Part shown: positions 51,042 through 59,020 of the stretch, piece by piece
Layout: the number at the start of each line of letters is the position of its first letter
How positions within the stretch are numbered: position 1 is the first letter of the stretch
NCBI GenBank assembly: GCA_029266735.1
Contig: JAQSWG010000005.1
Coordinates: 1-64,000, forward strand
Reading direction: 5' to 3'
Source: Ornithinibacter sp.
Lineage (GTDB): Bacteria > Actinomycetota > Actinomycetes > Actinomycetales > Dermatophilaceae
DNA: 64,000 nt
The notes under the pieces: model-generated
Seen by the model: the letters and a program-made list of their open reading frames with translations, nothing else
Database searches by the model: none
What the model was told of the DNA's origin: nothing
Translations under genes and position numbers: made by a program

Positions 51042-52286
51042 TCAGGCCGTTGCGAGGTCCGTGCGGGCCGCCTCGGGCTCGGCACGAGTGACCCGACGCA
51101 GGAGCGGTTGGCCCGCCGCCGCGAGGAGCGCCGCGGTCAGCGCGGCCCCCACCGTCACCGCGAAGGCCCCGGAGTGCCCGTGGAGGTCGGCGAGCCGTCC
51201 GGCACTGGCCGAGCCGACGGCATACCCGATGCCGGTGGCGCCGGCGAGCAGGGTCATGGCGGCCCCGACCTTCTCCGCGGGCGCTGCGCGCTCCCCGAGC
51301 ATGAACACGCTGATCATGTAGGGCGCGACGACGAAGCCGAGCACGAGGACGACGACGACGAGCCGCGCGATCGTGTCGGTGACGAGAAGGGGCACGGACA
51401 GCACCGCCAGTCCTGCGGCGGCTGTGAGAACCCTTGCGGGATACCCGAAACGGGCAGGCAGTGCAGCCACCGCCAGTCCCGCGACCACCGAGCCGACTCC
51501 CAGGCTGGCGTGCACGAGACCGGCGATGCCGGGCTGCCCGGAGACGGTGGCCAGCACGGTGGTCCCGGTCTGGACGGAACCGAAGACGACGCCGATGAGC
51601 AGCTGTGCCACGAGGAGCACGACGAATGCGGCGGTGAGCAGGCGGGCGCCCGGGCTCCCGTCGGGCCGGTGGGCGAGGGTGAGCCGGGCGGTGTGGTGGA
51701 GGGCGAACCAGCACCCGAACACGAGGAGCACGCTCGCCGCCACGACGAGCGCCACCTGCGGGCTGGCCAGCACGACGACGAGCCCGAGCAGGGCAGGACC
51801 GAGCACGAACGAGGCCTCGTCGGCGGCGCCCTCGTAGGAGAACGCGGCGTCCATGAGGCGTGGCTGACGGTGGCCGGTGTCCCGGGTGATGGGGCGCCAG
51901 CGCACCCGGGCGAGAGGGCCGATCTGCGGCATCGCGGCGCCTGCCAGCGCTGCGCTCGCGACGACGAGGACCGGACTGACCCCGGCATCCGCCAGCGCCA
52001 CGAGCACGAGGAGCCCGAGGCCTCCGACCACCGACTGCACGAGGACGACGGGGCGCTGGCCCACCCGGTCCGCGAGGGAGCCGGCTATGGGGGAGCCCAC
52101 GGCATTCGCCACGGCCAGGGCGCCGGCCGCTGCTCCACCGACGCCGTACGAACCGGTGGTCCCCGCGACGAGGAGGAGCGTCCCCATCTGCCCCATCGCG
52201 AGCGGAAGACGGCCGACGAACGCCACGACGACGTAGAGCGGTCCGGCCAGGGTGAAGAGGCGGCGGTAGGAGGCCAGTGGTGACAT
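51042..52286 (-). CDS. MFS transporter
   Basis: A 414-residue permease with about 12 hydrophobic segments, starting SYRRLFTLAGPLYVVVAFVGRLPLAMGQM (quoted as YRRLFTLAGPLY and GRLPLAMGQM). SLADRVGQRPVVLVQSVVGG is the conserved loop between helices 2 and 3. RVRWRPITRDTGHRQPRLMDAAFSYEG in the central region, quoted as RWRPITRDTGHRQ, is distinctive for a subgroup of actinobacterial exporters. ATG 52286 is chosen at the family start; the frame is open to 52424. A dyad and -10 element lie about 90 bases upstream. The substrate is unknown. Confidence 0.88.
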   Translation of the reverse strand: MSPLASYRRLFTLAGPLYVVVAFVGRLPLAMGQMGTLLLVAGTTGSYGVGGAAAGALAVANAVGSPIAGSLADRVGQRPVVLVQSVVGGLGLLVLVALADAGVSPVLVVASAALAGAAMPQIGPLARVRWRPITRDTGHRQPRLMDAAFSYEGAADEASFVLGPALLGLVVVLASPQVALVVAASVLLVFGCWFALHHTARLTLAHRPDGSPGARLLTAAFVVLLVAQLLIGVVFGSVQTGTTVLATVSGQPGIAGLVHASLGVGSVVAGLAVAALPARFGYPARVLTAAAGLAVLSVPLLVTDTIARLVVVVLVLGFVVAPYMISVFMLGERAAPAEKVGAAMTLLAGATGIGYAVGSASAGRLADLHGHSGAFAVTVGAALTAALLAAAGQPLLRRVTRAEPEAARTDLATA

Positions 52287-52362
52287 CGGGTGCTTCCTGG
52301 TCACGCGCCCGGGGAGGGCGGAGCGAGTGTGCGCCGAACCCGCCTCCAAGGACGCACCAGGA

Positions 52363-52384
52363 ACCCTCAGCAGGGTCCATCCTA
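52363..52384 (-). promoter_or_regulatory. -10 element and dyad upstream of the MFS gene
   Basis: On the minus strand TAGGAT (52384-52379) is followed by a perfect dyad ACCCT (52363-52367) - CAGC - AGGGT (52372-52376) at the likely transcription start. The MFS mRNA would have a leader of about 85 bases. The dyad may be a repressor site or a 5' hairpin. Confidence 0.45.
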
Positions 52385-52499
52385 GCGCCGGCCCGCGCCG
52401 GCGCTGGCAGTCACCGATACCCACCCGGGCGCACGTGCCCGGCTGGGCGTCGTCGCTCCTCCACCGCAGACGCCCGCACGCAGCGGAGAGCCTGACAGG

Positions 52500-52625
52500 A
52501 TGCTGCCCGTGAGCCCCGTGCAGATCCGTCCCGTCGGGGGTGCCTCAGGGTGCCTCGTGATGATCCTCGTCTCGGTCGTGCTGTCGGTGCTGCTGACGGT
52601 GGGCCTCAACCTGCTTCTCCGGTGA
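52500..52625 (+). CDS. Small single-pass membrane protein, 41 residues
   Basis: ATG 52500 opens a 41-codon frame. After a short polar N-terminus (LPVSPVQIRPVGGASG), residues about 18-40 are one continuous hydrophobic helix containing CLVMILVSVVLSVLLTVGL, then a terminal Arg and stop. This is the shape of small actinobacterial membrane proteins, but I cannot name a family. A GGAG lies about 11 bases upstream; GTG 52509 is an alternative start. It is convergent with the DUF1304 gene, only 9 bases apart. Confidence 0.6.
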   Translation: MLPVSPVQIRPVGGASGCLVMILVSVVLSVLLTVGLNLLLR

Positions 52626-52634
52626 CGGCTGCCG

Positions 52635-52934
52635 TCACCGGGCGAGGGAGACCGCACCGAAGAGGCCGGCCACGAGGACGCAGGACAGGGTGTAGACGGC
52701 GAAGGCGAAGCGGTGCTCCGGGGGTCCGACGAGGGCGAGGACGAGTCCTGCCACGAGGAAGCCGTTGTACAGGCCCTGGTTCGCGGCGAGCACCTTCGTC
52801 TGCGCGGCGAGCTCGCGGCTGGTGCCGAAGGCGGCTCGGCCGCGGGGTGTGTCCCAGAGCGCCATCTCGAGGACGACGATGGCGACGTGGATGAGCGCCA
52901 CCAGGGCGGTGAGGACCGTGGCGACCGTCGTCAT
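52635..52934 (-). CDS. DUF1304 family membrane protein
   Basis: A 99-residue membrane protein with four hydrophobic segments. The opening VLTALVALIHVAIVVLEMALWD with the HxxIxxxEM pattern and the later LAANQGLYNGFLVAGLVLA are diagnostic of DUF1304; both are quoted here only in part (ALVALIHVAIVVLEM and NQGLYNGFLVAG). No function is established. ATG 52934 is the natural start. The quinone oxidoreductase gene ends 40 bases upstream on the same strand, so both could share a transcript. Confidence 0.85.
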   Translation of the reverse strand: MTTVATVLTALVALIHVAIVVLEMALWDTPRGRAAFGTSRELAAQTKVLAANQGLYNGFLVAGLVLALVGPPEHRFAFAVYTLSCVLVAGLFGAVSLAR

Positions 52935-52974
52935 GGCCGATGTCTACCGCATCGGGGGCGCCGGGGAGAAAGGC

Positions 52975-53955
52975 TCACGCCGTCGTGAGGAGGACCTTGC
53001 CGACGTGGCTGCTCGACTCGAGCTCGCGGTGCGCAGCGGCGGCATCCGCAAGGGGGTGGCGTGCGTGCACCACGGGCCGCACCCGACCCGCCTCGACCAG
53101 CGGCCACACGTGCTCGCGGACGGAGGCGACGATCGCCGCCTTCTCCGCCGGACGACGTGCGCGGAGGAAGGTCGCGGTGACGGATCCCCGCTTCGCCAGC
53201 AGCGCCGCGATGTCGAGCTCGCCACGGGTGCCCCCCTGCATGCCGATGATCACGAGCCGGCCACCGGTGGCTAGCGCGGAGACGTTGCGGGGTAGGTACT
53301 TCGCTCCGATGATGTCGAGGATGACGTCGACGCCGTGCCCGTCCGTGGCCTCCTCGAGGCGCTCGACGAAGTCCTCCTCGCGATAGTTGACGAGCACCGC
53401 TGCCCCGAGGCGGCGACAGGCGTCGAGCTTGTCGGCTGAACCGGCCGTCACGGCCACGCGGGCGCCCTTCTCGTGGGCCAGCTGGATCGCCATCGTCCCG
53501 ATGCCCGACGACCCGCCGTGCACCAGCAGGGTCTCGCCGGCCCGGAGGTCGGCAGTGAGGAAGACGTTGGACCACACGGTGCAGACGACCTCCGGCAGTG
53601 CCGCGGCATCGACGAGGGACACCCCCGCCGGCACGGGAAGCAGCTGGCCGACCGGCACCCGCACCCTCTCGGCGTACCCACCTCCGGCGAGCAGCGCACA
53701 CACCTCGTCCCCGACCCTCCACGCGTCGACACCCTCGCCCAGCTCGTCCACGACCCCACTGACCTCGAGGCCCGGCACGTCCGACTCGCCACGCGGGGGC
53801 GGGTAGTGGCCCTGGCGCTGGAGAGTGTCGGCGCGGTTGACCCCGGCGGCCACGACGCGCACGACCACCTCGCCGGCACCCGCCTCCGGCGGGTCGACGT
53901 CGGAGAGGACGAGCGCGTCCGGGCCGCCGTACTCCGGGATGGTGATGGCCTTCAT
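52975..53955 (-). CDS. NAD(P)H:quinone oxidoreductase, PIG3-like MDR
   Basis: A 326-residue zinc-free medium-chain reductase resembling TP53I3/PIG3. MKAITIPEYGGPDAL and VAAGVNRADTLQRQGHYPPP are the typical N-terminal blocks; the NADPH motif is LLVHGGSSGIGTMAIQLAHE at about residues 143-162. It should reduce ortho-quinones with NADPH. ATG 53955 is supported by TACCGT seven bases upstream on the minus strand. The paralogue at 19719 shares the fold but belongs to a different subgroup. Confidence 0.93.
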   Translation of the reverse strand: MKAITIPEYGGPDALVLSDVDPPEAGAGEVVVRVVAAGVNRADTLQRQGHYPPPRGESDVPGLEVSGVVDELGEGVDAWRVGDEVCALLAGGGYAERVRVPVGQLLPVPAGVSLVDAAALPEVVCTVWSNVFLTADLRAGETLLVHGGSSGIGTMAIQLAHEKGARVAVTAGSADKLDACRRLGAAVLVNYREEDFVERLEEATDGHGVDVILDIIGAKYLPRNVSALATGGRLVIIGMQGGTRGELDIAALLAKRGSVTATFLRARRPAEKAAIVASVREHVWPLVEAGRVRPVVHARHPLADAAAAHRELESSSHVGKVLLTTA

Positions 53956-53962
53956 GCCGCAC

Positions 53963-53968
53963 ACGGTA
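53963..53968 (-). promoter_or_regulatory. -10 element of the PIG3-like gene (leaderless)
   Basis: TACCGT on the minus strand, 7 bases before ATG 53955. It overlaps one copy of the abundant GTATGCC word. Confidence 0.5.
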
Positions 53969-54067
53969 TGCCGGTGAGAACGCCGTGGTCGCCCATCAGG
54001 AATGTCGTTGACGTCGTCGCCGGGGTGGGTCGACACTGAGGAGCTCGGACGGGGAGGGAGTTGGCAG

Positions 54068-54222
54068 ATGAAGAACGTCCTGTGCCTCGTCGGCCGGCAC
54101 TCATGGCAGCACCACGTGATGGCGGCCGGACTGCCGGCTTCGACCTGTGCTCGCGGTGCGGGACGGAACGGGCCTCCTATGACAAGGGAAACCCGTCGTT
54201 CAAGGGACCGCTGATCGGCTGA
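54068..54222 (+). pseudogene. Small zinc-ribbon protein, frameshifted
   Basis: ATG 54068, preceded by GGGGAGGGAG, starts MKNVLCLVGRHSWQHH. In the same frame the sequence then turns into unlikely Ala/Arg-rich residues. From about 54115, the neighbouring frame reads RDGGRTAGFDLCSRCG and then TERASYDKGNPSFKGPLIG to a stop at 54220-54222. Together the halves make a coherent protein of about 50 residues with a CxxC zinc-ribbon half-site, so one base has been gained (or two lost) between about 54104 and 54117. It could be a true pseudogene or an assembly error in a GC-rich stretch. Confidence 0.6.
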
Positions 54223-54224
54223 CG

Positions 54225-54238
54225 GCACCACGTGGTGC
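54225..54238. repeat. Perfect 14-bp palindrome between zinc-ribbon remnant and PhoX gene
   Basis: GCACCACGTGGTGC begins two bases after the zinc-ribbon stop codon. It could end that transcript as a stem or act as an operator for the phosphatase gene 130 bases downstream. Confidence 0.4.
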
Positions 54239-54370
54239 ACCGGTCACCGTCGGGGTGGTGCAGGGACGACGCCACGTCTGCGGCCCGGATGATCGGTCGG
54301 GTTCTTCCCCCCGGGGCGGTACGTCACTACGGTGGGTCGATCCTGCTGTCAGCGCTGATAGGGAGCCACC

Positions 54371-55819
54371 ATGTCGATCGAACGCCGCACCGTGCTCAAG
54401 GGAACAGCCGCCGTCGCGGGCGGAGCGGTGCTCGGGGGACCGTTCCAAGGCCTCGTCGCAGGCCCCGCGGCCGCCCTGGGCGCTCCGGCCTTCCGGGCAC
54501 TGCGGGCGCTGCCCGACGAGCGGGACGGCGTCGTGCGCCTCCACCTGCCCGAGGGCTTCCGTTACCGGTCGTTCCACGACACGACGACCGCGGTCGTCCT
54601 CGACGACGGCACGCTGCTACCGGGCCGGCACGACGGCATGGCCGCCTTCGCGAACGAGGCCGGACGGGTCACGCTCGTGCGCAACCACGAGGTCAACGCA
54701 CCCGGCCCCGCCTTCGGTCCCGTCGGTGACCACACCTACGACCCGATGGCCCAGGGCGGGTGCACCGTCATCGACACCACGCTCACCGGTGAGGTCGAGG
54801 AGGCGTGGACCGGCATCAACGGCACCCAGATGAACTGCTCCGGTGGCCCGATGCCGTGGGGCACCTGGATCACGTGCGAGGAGACCGTCAACGGGCCGGA
54901 TGTCGGCGCCGACTTCACGAACGTCTCCAACGTCCCGCTGACCCAGCCCCACGGGTACATCTTCGAGGTGCCCACGACCGGGCGCTCGGATGCCGAACCG
55001 GTGACCCACGCAGGTCGGTTCGCCCACGAGTCGGTCGCCTTCGACCCGCGGGGCGGCAGCCTGTACCTCAGCGAGGACAACTTCGGGTTCCCCTCGGGCT
55101 TCTACCGGTACACCCCGCCGACCTCGCCGATGCAGACCCGCCGCCTCGCCGACGGTGGTCGGCTCCAGATGCTCAAGGTCAAGGGCGTCGACGAGGCGCA
55201 CCTCGAGGCGTCACAGGAGAAGGGCGCCCGCTACCACGTCGAGTGGGTCGACATCGACGACCCGGCACCGACCTTCCAGTACACCGCAGGTCAGCCCGCC
55301 CCCACGACGAACAACGCCGCGCTGGTGTACGTCGGGGACCAGGGACGCGAGCAGGGCGCCGCACACTTCTCACGGCTCGAGGGGACGGTCTACGACAACG
55401 GCGTCGTCTACTTCACCTCGACCCAGGGCGGTGGCGCGGCGATGACCGGGCCCAACACCGTCACCGGCTACGGCAACGGCTTCGGGCAGGTCTGGGGCTA
55501 CGACACGCGGTCCGAGACCCTCTTCCTCGTGTACGAGTCGCCGAGCCGGCAGGTGCTCGACTTCCCGGACAACATCACGACGAGCCGCCGGGGCACGTTG
55601 ATCCTCTGCGAGGACAACGTCGACGACAACTACGTCCGCGGCCTGTCCCGGGGCGGCCAGCTCTGGAACATCGCCCTCAACCGGCTCGCCGGGCGCACCA
55701 ACGACGAGTTCGCCGGCTCGACCTTCAGCCCGGACGGGCACACCCTCTTCGTCAACATCCAGGCGAGCCGGGGCATGTCGTTCGCGATCTGGGGACCCTG
55801 GGAGCGCATCGGGGTGTGA
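54371..55819 (+). CDS. Tat-exported PhoX-family alkaline phosphatase (DUF839)
   Basis: A 482-residue secreted protein of the PhoX/DUF839 family, calcium- and iron-dependent phosphatases. The Tat signal is ERRTVLKGTAAVAGGAVLGG, followed by a hydrophobic stretch and an Ala-rich cleavage region. Family blocks include LVRNHEVNAPGPAFG, NCSGGPMPWGTWITCEETVN, FAHESVAFDPRGGSLYLSED and LFVNIQASRGMSFAIWGPW. The single Glu/Asp-rich metal segments are kept. ATG 54371 has AGGGAG seven bases upstream. It stands alone; no clear PhoP box was found, so phosphate regulation is only possible. Confidence 0.9.
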   Translation: MSIERRTVLKGTAAVAGGAVLGGPFQGLVAGPAAALGAPAFRALRALPDERDGVVRLHLPEGFRYRSFHDTTTAVVLDDGTLLPGRHDGMAAFANEAGRVTLVRNHEVNAPGPAFGPVGDHTYDPMAQGGCTVIDTTLTGEVEEAWTGINGTQMNCSGGPMPWGTWITCEETVNGPDVGADFTNVSNVPLTQPHGYIFEVPTTGRSDAEPVTHAGRFAHESVAFDPRGGSLYLSEDNFGFPSGFYRYTPPTSPMQTRRLADGGRLQMLKVKGVDEAHLEASQEKGARYHVEWVDIDDPAPTFQYTAGQPAPTTNNAALVYVGDQGREQGAAHFSRLEGTVYDNGVVYFTSTQGGGAAMTGPNTVTGYGNGFGQVWGYDTRSETLFLVYESPSRQVLDFPDNITTSRRGTLILCEDNVDDNYVRGLSRGGQLWNIALNRLAGRTNDEFAGSTFSPDGHTLFVNIQASRGMSFAIWGPWERIGV

Positions 55820-55842
55820 CGCCCCCGTACCGCAGACCGGGG

Positions 55843-56552
55843 TCAGCGGTGTCCTCGGCCCAGCCGGGCGCTGAGCGCGGCCGCGGCCGCTCGCACAGCG
55901 GCCACCAGCCGGGTCGTCCCCCCCGCGTCGACGTCGGCCTGGGGATAGGTCACGGCCACCCCCGCCACCGGGTAGTCGTTGTGGTCGAGCACCGCCGCTG
56001 GCGCACGGCCTGCAGCTGCGCACGCAGCTGCGTCGTCGACGTCGGGCCGTGGCCGTCCCGCTGGACCAGGGCCGTCCGGTCCGGGTACAGGGCACGGACC
56101 TGGGCGGCCGGGAGCGCGGCGAGCATCGCCATACCGGATGCCGTGAGCGCTGCCGGCAGCCGCACGCCGACGTCGGTGACGAGGTGCGGCCGGCCGGGCG
56201 CTCGCTGCTCGATGACGTAGAGCACGTCCCGCCCGTGCAGCACCGCGAGGTGCGCGCTGTGTCCCGTGGTGTCGACGAGCCGGTCCATGACCCCGCGCGC
56301 CATCCGCTCCAGCGGCGCCTGGCGCTGGTAGGCGGACCCGAGCTCGTATGCCGCCAGCCCGAGCCCGTAGCGACGCTCCTCCGGGAGGTGGCGCACGTAA
56401 CCGCGGTCCGCGAGCACGCCGAGCAGGTGGTACACGGTCGACCGGGGAAGGCCGAGGTCGCGCGCGATGGCGGCCGCCGGCACCGGCTCGCCCCGGCGGG
56501 CGATGAGGGCGAGCACGTCGAGGGCGTGTCCGGCGGCGGGGGCGTTGGCCAC
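55843..56552 (-). pseudogene. IclR-family regulator disrupted by internal deletion/frameshift
   Basis: From GTG 56552 the sequence encodes a normal IclR start: helix-turn-helix with AIARDLGLPRSTVYHLLGVL, then AHLAVLHGRDVLYVIEQRA and LTASGMAMLAAL. After LRAQLQAVRQRR the frame is lost and stops at 55950. A second frame then reads AVLDHNDYPVAGVAVTYPQAD and runs on to a stop at 55843, matching the end of the effector domain. Between them the conserved block (GYAxxxxE...AAP-like) is missing, so about 50 bases were lost out of frame. Start GTG 56552 follows the response-regulator stop by two bases, so it was part of that operon. Confidence 0.75.
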
Positions 56553-56554
56553 GG

Positions 56555-57232
56555 TCAGCCGACCCAGCGGTAGCGGCGCTCGGGGCGCCCGGTCGTCCCG
56601 TAGCGGAGTCGCACGTCGGCGCGACCGGTCGTCACGAGGTGCTCGAGGTATCGGCGCGCGCTCACCCGGGACAGTCCCACGGCCTCTGCCGCCTCGGTCG
56701 CGGAGACGGCGGTGTCGGCACCGCGCAGCGCGTCCTCCACCAGCCGGGCCGTCTCGGCGCTCATCCCCTTCGGAAGCGCGGCGGGAGGGCCCTGTGCCCG
56801 GGCCGGCCCGACGAAGGCGCGGTCGACGTCCTCCTGGCCGCGCACCTCCGTGCGGTCGAGGAGATGGCGCTGCGCGGCATACCGGTGGAGGCGCTCCTCG
56901 AGGTCGGGGAAGCCGAACGGCTTGAGCAGGTAGTCCGCGACGCCGAGTCGCACGGCCGACCGGACCGCCTCGCCCTCCTTCGCGGCGGTGATGACGATGG
57001 CGTCGCACGGGTGCGGACCGGAGCGCAGGTCCGCGAGCAGGTCGAGGCCGAACCGGTCGGGGAGGTAGAGGTCGAGGAGCAGCAGGTCGGGCCTCAGGCG
57101 GGCCACCGCCTCAGCGGCCTCCGCGCCGGAGTGCGCCACTCCCACCACCTCGAACCCGTCGACGCGGTCGACGAAGCCGATGTGGATCCGCGCCACCATG
57201 AAGTCGTCGTCCACGACGAGGACCCGGATCAC
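56555..57232 (-). CDS. CitB/DctR-like response regulator
   Basis: A 225-residue response regulator. The receiver domain has acidic residues at 8-10 (VVDDD), phosphoacceptor Asp54 (LLLLDLYLPD) and Lys104 (YLLKPFGF). The C-terminal output domain (about residues 155-225, VSATEAAEAVGLSRVSARRYL) is a winged helix of the CitT/CitB/DcuR kind. ATG 57232 overlaps the kinase stop by four bases, so both are made together. The pair likely activates the divergent tctCBA operon in response to a di- or tricarboxylate. The broken IclR gene follows two bases after its stop. Confidence 0.92.
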   Translation of the reverse strand: MIRVLVVDDDFMVARIHIGFVDRVDGFEVVGVAHSGAEAAEAVARLRPDLLLLDLYLPDRFGLDLLADLRSGPHPCDAIVITAAKEGEAVRSAVRLGVADYLLKPFGFPDLEERLHRYAAQRHLLDRTEVRGQEDVDRAFVGPARAQGPPAALPKGMSAETARLVEDALRGADTAVSATEAAEAVGLSRVSARRYLEHLVTTGRADVRLRYGTTGRPERRYRWVG

Positions 57233-58920
57233 GGGAGCACGTCCGCGGGAACGGGCGCGGCGACGGCCGACACCCCGAGGCGGGCGACGAACGACGTCAC
57301 GCCGTCCTCCCGCGCGACGTGGATCTCACCACCGCGGCGTCGGCAGACGAGCCGGGTCAGCGCCAGGCCCAGGCCGTGCTGCATCGGGTCGACGCGCTTC
57401 GTCGTGACCCCGTGCTCGAACACCGAGGGCAGCAGGTCGTCCGGGATGCCGGGCCCGGAGTCCGACACGACGATCTCGACGGTGCTCGCGTCCTGGCGGA
57501 TCCGCACCCGGACCCAGGGTGAGGCCGCCGGCCCCCGGGGCGCGTGCTCGAGGGCGTTGTCGACGAGGTTCCCCACGACGGTCGCCACGTCGGCTGCGTC
57601 ACCCGGCTCCAGCCGCTCCAAGGTCGTCTCGTCGCTGATCGTGAGGTCCACGCGTCGCTCGTTGGCCGTGGCGACCTTGGCCATGAGCAGCGCTGCGATC
57701 GTCGGCTCCCGGACGAGCGTGTTGACCGTGAGGTCGAGGGCGTGGCGGCGCTCGCTCAGGGCGTCGACGTAGCGGACCACCTCCTCGTGCTCACCGATCT
57801 GGATGAGGCCGCTGATCGTGTGCAGCTGGTTGGCGAACTCGTGGGCCTGGGCGCGCAGGACGTGGGCCGTGGAGCGGAACGACCCGATCTCGCGCTCGAG
57901 GTCGGCCAGGGCCGTGCGGTCCCGCATCGTCGTGACCGTTCCGAGCAGCCGGTCTCCGCTCATGACGCGCATCGTGCTCATGACGAGCACGCGGCCACGT
58001 CGGATGACGACCTCGTCCCGTGCCGCCGTGACGTGGTCCTCGCGGCGCTCCGGCTCGGGGGGTTCACCGACGGCGGGTCCGGAGTTCTCGCCCACGAGCA
58101 CCTCTCGCAGCCGACCCTCGATCCGAAGGTCGTCGATCGACGTCCCGATCGCGTGTTCGGGCAGGTCGAGCAGCTGCCGGGCGACCTCGTTGACCAGCGT
58201 GATGCGGTGCTGCGGGTCGAGGGCCACCACCCCCTCCGCGATGCCGTGGAGCATGGCCTCCCGGTGCTCGGCGAGACCCGCGATCTCGCGCGGCTCCATG
58301 CCCCGGGTCTGCCGCTTGATCCGGCGCGAGAGGAGCCACGACCCGACGAGCCCCACCACCAGGGCGATCCCGAGGTAGGTGAGCAGGTACGAGGACGTGC
58401 CCTGGAGCCGGTTCCACGTCGACGGAACCCGCTCGGCCACCATGACGGCGCCCAGGTGGGCGCCCACGGCATCCTCGGACTCCCCGAGCACCGGCACCTG
58501 CGAGACGAGGTGCTCGACGCCGTCGAGCTCGAGGGTGCCCGACCAGCTCGCACCGACCTCGACCCGTGGGTCGCCGATCGGCAGCCGGCCTCCCTCGAGC
58601 GACGGGTCCGTCGACACCCGGACGTCGAGGTCCGGCTCGGCGAAGCTCACAGACGACACCGCCGTCTGCGTCACGAGCGTCTGGGCGAGGGTGGCCAGGC
58701 CGGTGCGGGTGCCCGTCTCGGCCAGGCGGGCCCGCACGAGGGGGCTGCCGGCGACCTGCTCCGCCAGGCCCGCGACCCGGCGGCCCTCCACCCGCTCGAA
58801 CGTCGCCTCCGACTGGGCCAGCGAGACGCCGGCGACCGCGACGAGGACGACGACGATGATCCCGAGCTGGAGGGCGAAGAGCTGGCCCGCCAGCGTCGGT
58901 CGTCGTCGCAGCCTGACCAC
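57229..58920 (-). CDS. CitA/DcuS-like sensor histidine kinase
   Basis: A 563-residue membrane sensor. A transmembrane helix at about residues 14-34 and a second near 178-198 frame an extracytoplasmic PDC/PAS-like sensor domain. A cytoplasmic PAS domain (about 215-330) follows. The dimerisation box AHEFANQLHTISGLIQ holds His360, and the ATPase domain has NLVDNALEHA, DSGPGIPDDLL and GLGLALTRLV. This layout defines the citrate/dicarboxylate sensor group. GTG 58920 is the start, with AGAAGG about 12 bases upstream. It is divergent from the TctC gene, strongly suggesting it senses that transporter's substrate. Confidence 0.94.
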   Translation of the reverse strand: MVRLRRRPTLAGQLFALQLGIIVVVLVAVAGVSLAQSEATFERVEGRRVAGLAEQVAGSPLVRARLAETGTRTGLATLAQTLVTQTAVSSVSFAEPDLDVRVSTDPSLEGGRLPIGDPRVEVGASWSGTLELDGVEHLVSQVPVLGESEDAVGAHLGAVMVAERVPSTWNRLQGTSSYLLTYLGIALVVGLVGSWLLSRRIKRQTRGMEPREIAGLAEHREAMLHGIAEGVVALDPQHRITLVNEVARQLLDLPEHAIGTSIDDLRIEGRLREVLVGENSGPAVGEPPEPERREDHVTAARDEVVIRRGRVLVMSTMRVMSGDRLLGTVTTMRDRTALADLEREIGSFRSTAHVLRAQAHEFANQLHTISGLIQIGEHEEVVRYVDALSERRHALDLTVNTLVREPTIAALLMAKVATANERRVDLTISDETTLERLEPGDAADVATVVGNLVDNALEHAPRGPAASPWVRVRIRQDASTVEIVVSDSGPGIPDDLLPSVFEHGVTTKRVDPMQHGLGLALTRLVCRRRGGEIHVAREDGVTSFVARLGVSAVAAPVPADVLP

Positions 58921-59020
58921 TATGAACTCAACCTTCTCTGCTGACAGAAGCGCGACAGCGGCCCCGCCGCCACGTCACGATCATGACGTTCGAGTCCTCC
59001 ACATGAAAGCGATCTCACCC

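Noticed and set aside
54300-54370. PHO box upstream of the PhoX-family gene
   Set aside because: GGTCACC-like words near 54241 do not form properly spaced direct repeats, so I do not call a PhoP site.
55950-56010. Programmed frameshift as an explanation for the split IclR gene
   Set aside because: No slippery heptamer is visible at the junction and a conserved protein block is missing, so deletion is the simpler reading.
57544-58944. Long plus-strand frame opposite the sensor kinase
   Set aside because: The minus strand has complete kinase motifs; the plus-strand product is low-complexity and matches nothing.
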